A DNA stretch of 64,000 nt from Aptenodytes patagonicus (Eukaryota; Chordata; Aves; Sphenisciformes; Spheniscidae), in assembly GCF_965638725.1 (NCBI RefSeq), contig NC_134958.1, positions 22,041,964 to 22,105,963 of the forward strand, written 5' to 3'. Shown here one piece after another: positions 38,001 through 50,000 of the stretch; the first letter of the stretch is position 1; every line of letters starts with the position of its first letter. The notes beneath the pieces are model-generated. The model did not search any database. It saw only the letters and a program-made list of their open reading frames with translations, and was not told the origin of the DNA. A program made the position numbers and the translations under genes.

Positions 38001-41000
38001 CCGGCAGGCTGGGCTGCAGCGGCAGCCGCACAAGCCCGGGGCTGTTCGGGCAACAAGGAGCCTTCACTCCCCAACTGTTTTTCCACCGTCAGAAAACCGG
38101 TGTGGCCAGGGCGGGAAGCGGCTGCAAACACAGAGAGCCTTTCAGGGGCGCGTGTGTGTGTGCATGGGGCTCTCCTGGCACCCGCTCCGGTAATTAAAGA
38201 GCTGCTTTAATGAATTCCAGTACCCTCCCTGCAAACACACAGGGGCCACCAGCCCTGGCCCCCACCTGCCCCCCACCGCAGCCTGAATGAAGCCTTGTTG
38301 AGCGGCCAGCCCCTCCCCGGCACCGTGCCCCATCTCCCCAGGCAGGGTTCGCTCTGCTCCTTCCTCTTCGGCCTCAGCGTCCTCCTCCGGGCAGAGCAAT
38401 GGGAGTCCCTGCAGCCCCTTGGGGACTCATTTGTGTCCCCCACGCACCGATGCACCTCCTCATGAACACCTCAAAATGCATCCAGCTGTCCCACGGGCAG
38501 GGCTGGGGATGCCCCAAGCTGGGGTAGGAGCTTGCGGGCGGGGAAGGCATCCATCCGCCAGCTCACATTTCCCCCTGCACACCCAGGAGACATCTCCCCG
38601 CTCCAAAAAAACATCGCGTCCAGCGCCGGTTCACTCCGCAAACCCTCGTGCTGAGCTTTGCGAGCGCTTTCCCTTGCCTGGGCTGGGAGTTGGCTCCTCC
38701 ATCCTCCTACGTGCTGGGGAGGAGGTGGGAGAAGTTTGTGTGCCGAGATGTTAAAACATGGAGAGCCCAAACCGGCCCCACTGAGCCCCAGAGCACTCCG
38801 GGAGCCCCCCTGCTCGGAGCCCCCCGGGCAGACGGGGATCCCTTCCCCGCCGCAGTGCTGCCCAGCACCGGGCTATGCTCCCCAGGCTGCCGGAGCCAGC
38901 TTGCTTGAGGGCTGGTGTGCCAAAAAACTCCCTGAACACCAAAAAACAGCAATTGGAGAGGCCAAACCCGCCGTGTTTTCAACTGGAGGAGCAGGAGGAG
39001 AGGGCCAAGGCATCCCGGACCCGGCGTGTGGCCGGCGGCTGGGGCGGGTGCCGGGGCGGGTGCTGGGGCAGCACCGACTCGCACAGAGCCCTTGCTTGTT
39101 CGCCGGCCCCGGGAGGAGCCGAGCACGCGCGGGGCCTCGCTCCCAGCCCCTTGCTCAGAGCTTTTGGCTCGTCTCGTTGTTTTTTTCAATGCAAAAAAAA
39201 AAAAAACCAATCCCAAATGACACTGCAGCCTATAATCTGCTGGCTGCTGGCCGGCTGCTCGGAAACTGTGATGGAGGCCCCTCTCGCCTCGGCAACGCCT
39301 TTCCATCGGGCTGGCAAGGCAGGGGCAGCGATTTCCTGTGGGACACGGCGAGCTGGGAACGTCAATTATTTTAAGCCAGGGTGAGCAGGACAGCCGGGGT
39401 ACCCCCCCCGACCCACAGCCAGGACACGGAGACCCACTGCTCCCCGTGACGGGCAAGAAGGGCCAGCTCGGGCATCCCCATCCAGGGATGAGGCTCAGCT
39501 CGGGTCACGACATGCCCATGGCGTGATCGTGGCACCCTTAGATCACCTGGGAAAGGTGCTTTTGGGTCACGGGAGTGCATCCGAATGGGCTGATGCCCGG
39601 GATGCTCAGCCACCGCCAGCCCACGGACGTGGCTGGGTACCCAGGGGGGTCGCTGCCCTCTCCGTGCATGACAAATTGGAGCTGCCGTCCAAGTGATCAA
39701 TCGGCTGCTGCGAAGGCTCCTCCAGGGCGAAATGCATTTGAAAAAACCCCCCAAAATCCAGCAAGCCATACTTCCTGCGTCTTTTGCAATGTGGAGGGCG
39801 AGGAAGAGGGGAGAAGGAGGTGAAAAGCTGTGAGTCCCTTGTGAAAGAGAAATGCCACAGGCCGAGTGGCGTTTGCATCCTGGCTGGACTGCAGAGCAGA
39901 GGAGGAGAGCGGCCCTGGAATAAAGCAGGAATTTGGGAAGACGAACAGCAGTAACTCACACTGCTCTGCTGCTGGAGAGAAATCCCAGTGCCTCCTAGAG
40001 CTGGGCAAGGGTCCCTCCTCCCTCACCCAGCAAACAGCACCGCTCCCTTGGGCATCCACGCTCTCAGTAACTTTTTATTAGTAGTATTTTATGAGAGAAA
40101 GAGAAGAAAAGCATCTCTGGCAGCTTTGGGAGAACCGAGGCGGGACAAAATGTGCTGGCTGCAGGAGCTGCTGCCCCTTGTCACACTGGAAAACAGGCTG
40201 GCTGTGCCGGACCAGCTCCTCCAGCCCCGAAATGTGACCCCCAGCACCCACGGGAGATGCTGCCTGGCCCCTGGGCTGGCAGAGGAGCTGCTGGTGGGTC
40301 CGGCCCCGGCAAAGCTTTCCCTCTCCGTGAGAGCAGCCTCTCGGTGCCCATCTGAAGAGCACGTTTTTGGGATTAGGGGAAGCCACAAAACTGAAACATA
40401 GCAAAAATCCTGGTGGGAGCTGGAGCACAGAGTGTGCACGCACGGGGGGAACGTCGTCAGGAGCCAGCACATAACATGCATGCGATGTCTCCGGGGACCA
40501 CGATATATTGCATGCATGTGTGCACGCCTTGCTGGGGCCTGAGCACGGCCGCCTGCGTCTGTGCAAGGAGGGAGAGGAAAATTCCCTTTTGCAATGCGCT
40601 GTGTCGTTCCTGCTCACCAAGCGCCGGGACAAGGAGATGCCGAGAGCCCCAGGCAGGGCACCCACCACCCTTGGCCACCGAGCAAGGCACGCCGGGGCTG
40701 GCTGGTTTTGCAAGGACCACTGGAAGGAGGGAGCAGGTCAGGAGAGGACAGAGCGCCCTTCACGGCCCTGCAAAGAATAGCAAAGCTCCTCTGAGTCACT
40801 GGCTAGGCCGAAGAGGACGAGGAAGCCAAAGCGCCCCATGCCAACGGCAGGCACGAGGGCCAGGAAATGAGCAGGCTTGAGTAAGGCGCACTGGCAGCCC
40901 TGCCCTGGGCTGAGCAAAGGGCTTGGTATTAAAGCAAGCCCTAGATATTTCCATGCTGCTATTTCTTCCCTGCCCGGAGCAGGTGGGGTAACGGTCCTTG

Positions 41001-44000
41001 CAACACCCGCATTATTCTCCCAGGCCCCAGGAGAAAACCAAGGCACTTTCTCTGCTGCCAGTGGCAGGAAATGATTTTTTTGTGGGGTCTGGGCAAGGAG
41101 GTCTCTCCATCCCTGAAAGGCTCAGAAGAGCATCCCCTATGCAGGACACCACAGAGCTCAGCTCAAGAAAATGCAAAAAGCCAAAGCAGAGTGCTCCAGC
41201 TCTGCTCACGCCAGGCAAACCCTCACCGTCACCTCTAACAGTGGGCTCATTTCAAGCCCTCCATTACCGTGGCTGCTTGTTGTTGGGTTTTCACTTGCTG
41301 CACCACCCCATGAGCAAAGCCTGCCTGCCAGAGCAGGGGGAGCCTGCCCGATTCCTGCCCGTTCCCACCCTGGTCAGCCCCACAGAAATTTGGGCAATAG
41401 GAAAAAAAGCAGCTGTAAGAACATGCATGGGTGTTTACACCCAGACCTCACCATGCAGGAGGCTGGTTTCATCCCAGCACCCAACCTCCATCCCTGCTTC
41501 CTCCGACAGAGAGCAGGGGCTGGGCTGGGACCCTGGGAGAAGCCAAAGCCTCATCCTCGTTGTCCCATGGCACCTCAACAAACTGCACGTGGGAACCCCA
41601 AACCCAAGTGTGGGTCTGCAGCTGGGTGGATTTGATGACAAGTGCAATAGCGAAGTCTAGGAGGAAAGCTCCACACGTATAAACTCGCGCCCAGCAGGCT
41701 TTACGGCCTGTGACTACATACGGACTGAAGATGTGCATGTTCACCCCTCCAACACATCCTCGCCAAACTTTTACAACTGTAAAACTCAGGTCTTCTGAGT
41801 GTTTATGCTTCACCCTGCAAGTGCAGAGTTAACTTTGCCATGGGTTGCTCTGGAGCTAACCAGGATGGGTGGCAGCGCATTGCAGACACACGCATTTAAC
41901 GTGCGTGCAATGCACACGCATGCACTGAGCCAGCGAAAAAAAGTATAAGCACTGTAAAATTAAGCCTTGCCACTCCCTGTGCTTTTAATTCTGCCCTCTC
42001 CTGCCTATGCCCTGTGGCACAGTCTTTCATTTCATGACCGCATGCCATTGCGCTGAGTTCCTGTAAGGCTGATGTATACCGGGCATGGGACACGTTCCAG
42101 CTGCAGCTTCAGGCGCCCTGTTTGAGGCGAGGTTTCCGTACAGTCTCACGTCCCCACATGGATCGCAGGCACACGCATTTATTCCTCCAGCACTGACGGA
42201 ACAGTCAGCAATGTTTGGATGATAGGGAGATGATGGATGATATGTTAGAAAGCCGTATAAAATAGGGAGAGGAGCAGAGCAAGGTGTTGGCCAACCCAGC
42301 GGCATCCCCAGGGCTCCCCCGCAGCATCTCTCTGTTCAGCAGCGATTGGCACCAGCCAGGGCATCCAGCCAAGGCACGACACAGCCACCACTGGAAGGGT
42401 TCGTATTCCTCCAAAGGGAGACGACTGTGGCAGAAGCGGGAAAGACTCATTAGGGTAACGGCTCGCCTCCTAACGCTCGGAACTCAGCCCAGTGATAGGT
42501 GTTACTACATCTGCCCTAGCCACGTGAAGAGGAGGAAGGTTCCGCTAAATGCTGTATGGGCAAGGAGAAACACAACCTCTGCCTCCACACATCTAGCCCC
42601 TAGAAACCCCTTCCCCTAGGAAAATCGGAAAACAGACTTCCCTGAGGGTCTTTCCAGGCTGCCGGGCTCCAGCACCCTGTCACAGGGCAAACGGAGAGCC
42701 CAGGAGGGGAAGGACTGATGGACAGGCTCAGGGGGCTCCAGATTCACAGCACCCACACAGACGGGGCTTGTGGGGGGGGTGTCCTTCTCTCCCTGACCCT
42801 CTCCCTTTTCTCCGCAGCCTCTTTCTTCGGGGACAGCTTCGTGGAGATGCCGCTGGCGGACGCCTCGCGCACGGTGCGGCTCCACCTGCAGCTGTACACC
42901 AGCCAGGGGAGCGGGCTGCTCTTCCTGGCCGCCGGCCAGCCCGACCACCTCCTGCTCCAGCTGCAAGCCGGCACCCTGCAGGTCAGCACCCCGGCACCCC
43001 CACGCAGGCTGGGGTCTATGGGTCAGGGCTTCATCCGGGGCAAGAATGAAGGGGCAGCACCTGCAAGCAGCAGCCCACAGGGACAGACACGAGCATGGAC
43101 AGCCGAGCTGTCAAGACCCCTGCCAGGGGACGTTAAAAGTTTAAGAGGAGAGTGGACACAATCTTGGGAGAATCAGTTAAATACAGAGAAACAGGCTCCA
43201 GCGGGGAAGCTCCTCACCCACTGCCTAGTGTGATGCTGGGGAGCATCATGGAGACACCCAGACACCAGCACCCCATGCACATTGCACGGTCAGACATGGT
43301 GCACAGCACCCTCGGGGTGCGAGGGGTTAGTGAAGAGAAGGGATGAGCCAAGAGGATCCAAAGAAAGGAGGTCTCCATCAGCAGACTCCCCCATCCCACC
43401 ATGGGCCAAGCCCAACCGGGGCATGGGAAGAGACAGAAGAATAAAATTACCTCTTGCGGTTGTGGTGTTGGCATCCAACATGAAGGAAAAGAGCAGGGAG
43501 CATCCGAGGCATGCATCCCTCCTCTCCTGCAGCCTGGGCTGGGTCACCAACCACATCTAAACCAAAGCAGGAGAGCAAGCGAACAGCTGGCTGGAGGTCT
43601 CCCTAATGCAGACCGTGTGTCTCAGGGTCCATCAGCGAACCCTCTATTTAGGCAGGCTCCAGCCTGCTGCTTGTGGGGAGCAAAGGCTGCTATTTCCCCT
43701 GCCAGTTCCCAGGGCAAGGGCTGGAAGCAGCCCAGGCTGCAGGGATGGAGGGCGGCGGGCAGGATGGGGCAGGGAAAGAGGAGCCAGCATCTGGCGGGGC
43801 TCCTCCGTGGGAGGAGAGGGAAAGCCCAGCAGTGGGGCAGCGGGACTGGGATATGGACAGCCCCAGGGAAATAGCCCTGAGACTGGGGGTTGCTGAGAAA
43901 GAGTGAAAAAAAAAAGGAGAGAAATTCAGAGAGCAGGACAGAGGACGCATGCCCACAGGGGGATCTAGCTGGGGAGGGAGGAACATGCACAGAGGAGGAA

Positions 44001-47000
44001 GAGGGCAGGACGAACAATAGTAAACAGAGGGACCTTGTGAGCCCCCAGGAACAGCCCACGCTTCAGTAGGTATTTCTGGTAGGTGGAGAGGCGTCTCCTG
44101 TGCTGCAGGTAACACCTTGCTTGAGCTGAGCACTTTCCATGTCCTTCCCTGCAGGCCAGGCTGCAGCTGGGCTCGGAGGAGGTGACACTGCAGTCCCCGG
44201 CAGAGCTGCAGCTCAATAACCTGGCGGTGCATGATGTGGAGCTGCTAGTGGAAGACAGCAGGATGACGCTGACCATCGACGGCCTCTTCAACAGCTCCGT
44301 GGACATCGCAGGACCCGTGCAGGAGCTGGACATCCAGTACGGCCTCTATGCCGGTGGGACAGGCAGCCTTGACCTGCCGTACCTCACCAAGGCCAGCTCG
44401 CCCTTCAGAGGTTGCCTCCACTTAGTGACATTCAACGGCCTGGATGTCCTCTCCCCACTATCCTCTGACAGCAGCTCCAAGATCTTCCACCGGGTCCAGG
44501 AAGGGTGCAGCACACAGTTCTCTGCAGAGCCCGAGGACCCCTTCGGGTTCCTGGGGCCACACTCCTACATTGCATTTCCCACGTGGGATGCGAGGCAGGA
44601 AGCGACCATCGAATTTGTGATAACGACGAGCATCACCCAGGCACCCCTCATCTACCATGCAGGGCTGGAGAATGACTTCTTCTACCTGGAGATCTCCAAT
44701 GGGCGCCTGAGAGGGTTTGTTGAGAAGGGGAATGGCATCATTGTCCTGCACAACAACGTCTTCATCAGCGATGAGCAGCAGCACTATGTCAAAGTCTACA
44801 CGGACATCCACAAGTTTGAGATCCTGATTGATTACTACGCCTCATCCACATCCAACCGGGGCATCAACAACTACCTGGACCTTCAGGGAAACCTGTTCAT
44901 CGGAGGTATGAACGAAAAAGCTTTGCAAAGGCTGAGGGAGCACCATCTTGCTTTCATCTCAGTGTGGACCATGACCAACAACTCGTTTGTTGGCTGCTTG
45001 GAGGACCTGAGGATAAACCTGCAGAGGAGGAGTCTGCAAGATGCTGTGATCACGAAGGACATCACATCAGGCTGTGGAAAGCAGGAGCACTACTGGGACT
45101 ACGACGAGGTGTACGAGCAGGATGAGGCACCCACCTCCGCACCTCCAGATGTCCAGTCGGGAGCACCGGGCCTGGTGGTGGAACCGTGCCGGCCAGACAA
45201 CAGCTTCCCGCCTGCCTTTGCCAACATCAGCAGGCTGCTGCACGTCAGCCCCCTCATCGTCTCTGAAGGGGGCATGGCCTATCTGGAGTGGAAACACGCC
45301 CAGCCAACGGTAGACTTGAGCCTTGCAAACATCCGGCAGTCCCAAATCCTCTTTAGCACCACCAATGACCCTAGGCACGGCCAGCTGGAGCTGGACATTC
45401 CTGGGTCCAGGAGCAGAAGGAAGTTCACCTTGTTGGACATTGTGAATCGGAAAGTCAGGTACGTTCACGATGGCTCCGAGGGGCCCATGGACCAGCTGAT
45501 GCTGGAGGTGACAGTGACCGCCCAGCAAGGGGTCCCAGAGTGCTTGCGGCAGGGGCAGATGTACCTGCTGCCCATCATGATCAACCCCATCAATGATGCC
45601 CCACAGGTACTCTTTCCCCAAGGGAACCACATGACAATTCTGAAGCACACACGGAAGCACCTGACCACAGACATCCTGCAGGTCCTAGATGATGACACAT
45701 CCTGTGACGACCTCGAGTTCCAGCTGCATGGTGGCCAGCAGATGGAGGAGGGTTATGTGGAATATGACTTTCACCCTGGCGTGCCCATCGAAGAGTTCTC
45801 CTGCAGGGACCTGGAAGCAGGCAACGTAGTCTACGTGCACCAGAGCGGGACAAACTTACAGCTCGCCTTACAGGTGAGCGACGGCACAGTCCCAAGCCCC
45901 ATTGCCACCCTGAGGATCCTCGCCATTGACCCTGACATCCGCCTACACAACAACACCGGCCTCTCCATCTCCCAGGGAGGGGCTGCACGCATTACCACAG
46001 CCAACCTGTCAGTGGAGACAAACGCCGTGAAACAACGGGTCGCCATCCTGTATGTCCTCACAGAGCCCCTAAGGTATGGTGAAGTCCAGAAGCAAGGCAG
46101 TATGGGAGGGGAATGGAAAAAAGTTGAGTCCTTCCACCAGCAAGACCTGGAGCAAGGGCACATCCAGTATTTTAGCACAGACCCAGAGCACCGGCTGGAA
46201 GATGTTGTGGAGAAGCTGAGATTCGAAGTCCAGGTGGGGCAGAAGGTCTTGCAAAACAACACCTTTCTCATAAGGATTAAAAGAGCCACCATTAAGATGA
46301 GGACCATGGTCCCCCTCCAAATGAAGAACAAGCGGCACAGAAATATCACCAGTAGGGAGCTGGAGGCAATGTTGGAAGATCCAAACTCTGCCCCAGTCCC
46401 CTTCCACTATGTGATAATCCAGGCTCCCAAAAAGGGAAACCTGGAGCTGATCGGCAACAGGCTGACCAAAGGCTTTGGATTTACCCAGGATGACCTGCAA
46501 AGAAACCACCTGAGCTACAGCGCGACCATCAGGAACTCTCAGCAAGCCGAGGACAGCTTCCAGTTTCGTGTCCGCGCTGGCGAGCAGCACTCTCCTGTCT
46601 ATACCTACACAATCAGTATTGGTGGGGACCCTGATGCACCAGCCCTGACCAATGTCCTCCTGACTGTGCCAGAAGGGGGGCAAGCGGTCATCTCCAAGGA
46701 CCACTTGTTTGTACAGAGCATGAACAGCATGGACTACCTTTACGAAGTGATTGAGGGGCCAGCACATGGGAGGCTGGCCTGGGCTGCGTCCCACGGCTGG
46801 GCCTCCAGAGAGGAGATCACAGAGTTCACCAACGATGACATCCTCCACCGCCGGCTGCTGTACCAGCATGATGACTCTGAGACACTAGAGGACGACATCC
46901 CCTTCGTAGCGATCAGGCAGGGCGAGGGCAGCGCTGATCCCGATGCGGAGGAGGTGAGAGGTGTTTTCAGGGTCTCCATCCAACCCATCAATGACCACAC

Positions 47001-50000
47001 CCCAGTCCAGGTGGTGAACAAGGTCTTCAATGTGGTGCGCAATGGGCAGCACCTGCTGACGACAGATGACATCGCCTTCACCGACAAGGACTCTGGCTTC
47101 TCTGACACACAGCTGGTGCTGGCAAGGAAGGACATTTTGTTTGGCAGCATCGTGTCCGTCGATGACAGAAGCCACCAGGTCTATCGGTTCACACAGGATG
47201 ACTTGAGGAAGAAAAAGATCCTCTTTGTCCATTCAGGGGCTGACCGGGGCTGGATCCAGCTACAGGTCTCAGATGGCCTCCACCAAACCACAGCCCTCCT
47301 GGAAGTGCAGGCATCAGACCCCTACATCAAAATAGTCAACAACACCGGTCTAGTCATCCGCCAAGGCAGCCAAGGGAGCATTGACTCCTCTGTCCTCAGC
47401 CTGGAGACCAACATGGACATCAGGTCAGATGAAGAGATACGGTTCCTGATAACAACCCCCCCGAGGTGGGGGACCATGCTGAGAGGGGAGCAGCCGGTCA
47501 TGGCCTTTTCCCAGAGGGACCTGCTAGCTGGAGAGATCTCCTACCACCACAATGGGAGCAGGAACACCCGGGATGAGCTCCAGTTCACTGTAGAAGCGAA
47601 TGAGGTGGCGGTGGAGGACACGCTGGCCATCAGCGTGTTCTTGGACACCCATCCCAGCCCCCTACGCATAGTCAACCACAAGGAAATCCACGTCTTCCAG
47701 GGGGAAGCGTCTGGGATCAAGGAGGAGTACTTACTGGTGAGTATCCCCTTCTCTAGTCATTCCCCAAGCCTGCATTACTTCCCTGGCCACCAAACCAGGA
47801 CAGCCACCGGTGGGACTCCATTTTACTCCCACCTACCCAGAGCAAAGGACTCATACCCATGTCAGGCTTTGCCCAGGGACAGAGGGGGGGTTCAAGCATG
47901 GCCTCGGCAAGAAGGTGACTCTTGCGGCTCATCCCCCCCCAGCAAAGCCTTGGGGAATTGCACAGCAGTGGGCTGTGGGGCAGCCCAGCCTCGCAAGCAC
48001 CAGCCCCTCACTCATGCCTTGTCTCCCCCACGCTCCCAGGTGACCCACGAAGAGATCCTTCCCCAAGACATAGTCTACCTGGTGAGCAGCCCCCCAGCCT
48101 CCGGCTTCCTGGCAATACTTCAGCACAGCCGAGACTCGAACGAGCAGCCCAGCCTGGACCCCATCCAGTCCTTCACCCAGGAGGACATCAACAACGGCAG
48201 AGTCCTCTACCTCCACTCCAAGCCGGAGGAGGAGCATGACCGGTTTGTTGTGGACATCACGGCCAGCGGTGCGGACCCCCTGGAGGGGGTGGTGGTGAGC
48301 CTGGCTGTGCTCCCCATCACTGTCCCCCTGGACGTCCGCAACATCACGGTGCCGGGAGGTGGCTCCGTCACCCTCTCCACGGGCATCCTCAACATCCCCA
48401 ACGCCTACTTCACAGCTCTTGGCATGGAGTTCAAGGTGCTCGAGCCCCCCCGGTTTGGCACCCTCCTGAACAGCGAGCGGCCCGAGGACGGTGGGCTGCA
48501 CAGCTTCACCTGGAGCCAGGTAGAGCAGCCAAGGGTGCCCACTTGCCCACCACGCTGCTTTCCTGGGGGGTTGGGAAGAGCCCGGGGGCGGGCTCCAGCC
48601 CCCAGTGGCACTGGGAGGCTGGGGAGGGCTGCGGGGCTCCTCTCCCCATCAGAGATATTTGTCCTCGGGATGGAGGGGTTTGGGGTGGTGGGTTTGCCCT
48701 GCAGACAGGGAACACATCAACCCCCGAGGTGTGTTTAAATGTCTCTGGGGATACAAGGTGGGAATGCAGGCAGAGCACCCACGCTGGGCTCCAGGTCTGC
48801 TTCCCACGGGGATCCCGCTCCCTGTCTTTGTGCTGGATCCATCCTGCAGGGATGCCCCAGAGCAAGTGGTAGGTGCCCAGCTCCCTCCCTCCTCCCAGGC
48901 TGGTGCACAGGTCCCCTCCCTGGCAGGGCTGGTGGCCCGTGTCCTCCCAGGAGGGTCACCTGGCCCCTGCCCCTCAGGTGGAGAATCAGCAGATCCAGTA
49001 CAGACAGGACGGCCCCCGGGCCCAGGCCGACAGCTTCACCCTCCTGGCCAACGCCTCCGAGATGGACCGGCAGAGCCAGCCCAGGACCCTCTTCATCACC
49101 ATCCTGCCTCGCAGCTCCAAGGGGCCCCGGCTGAGGGTCAACGCCGGACTGCAGGTAAGAGTGGGATGCCACGGGGATGGGCAGCCACCCCAGCGGGCCC
49201 TGGCTGCTCAGCGCTAGGACGCCCCAGGGCTGGCCAGCCCAGCGTGGGGACCCCACGGGACCCGCTCCGAGCCTGGTCACGCACCCCCGGGAATTTGCGC
49301 ACAGCAGATCCGGGGTGCGGGTCAGAGGCAGGCGATGGGCTCCGGGGAAGGGGGGGGGGGGGGGGGGACGGACGGTCTGCCGGCGGAGCGAGGCTTTGCG
49401 GGAGGCGGAGACCGGGCCGTCCCCCCTCCCCTACCCCGTCCCTCCCCGCCGCCGATGCTGAAACCGTCCGCAAGATGGGAGCATCGCCCCGCAGCAGCGC
49501 TCGGTCCCTCTCGCACCATGTGCTCGGCGGAGCCGGGCTGCCACGGCGGCAGGCAGCTGCCTGCTGGCAGGCAGGCAGGCAGGCCGGCAGCGGCCCCTCA
49601 CGTCCCCCCTTCTGAGGGCGGGCACCCTGCTCGCCCTTCCCCGGGTCCCGGAATAATTCCTGGGAGCACGAAGAGCAGCTTGGCCAAGTTTCATCAGCAC
49701 AGATTGGAAACACTTATTTAGGCAGCCTTCACATCTCTCCTTGTACCCAGGTTTCCTATCCCCGCCGCAGCAGCGTGCATTGCATGAGATTACTGATATG
49801 GGCATCAGTTAAGTCAGAAGCAGATAGGTCTCACCTGCTTTTAGGGCAGTGATCGTGCCCCTGTACTCGGCACTGGTGAGGCCGCACCTCCAATACTGTG
49901 TTCAGTTTTGGGCCCCTCACTACAAGAAGGACGTTGAGGTGCTGGAGCGTGTCCAGAGAAGGGCAACGAGGCTGGTGAGGGGTCTGGAGAACAAGTCCGA

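Larger units (their letters stand above)
29004..42817 (+). other. CSPG4: CSPG4 intron 1 (13.8 kb)
   Basis: GT-AG intron between signal-peptide exon and LG1 exon; a long first intron is also found in mammals. It contains a purine pentamer repeat (34,092-34,378), a 24-bp perfect palindrome (35,969-35,992), a small minisatellite (37,669-37,740) and a GC-rich patch at about 38,990-39,150. AT-richer blocks at about 31,330-31,450, 31,840-32,110 and 41,880-42,080 could be regulatory. No nested gene was recognised. Confidence 0.85.

Noticed and set aside
47737..48039. Treating intron 3 as constitutive coding sequence
   Set aside because: Good GT-AG sites, and the residues on either side join directly in mammalian CSPG4; kept only as a retention hypothesis.
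48605..49615. 336-codon + strand frame over introns 4-5
   Set aside because: Reads exon 5 in a wrong frame; the true exon 5 frame has the conserved [11 protein letters not shown] string.
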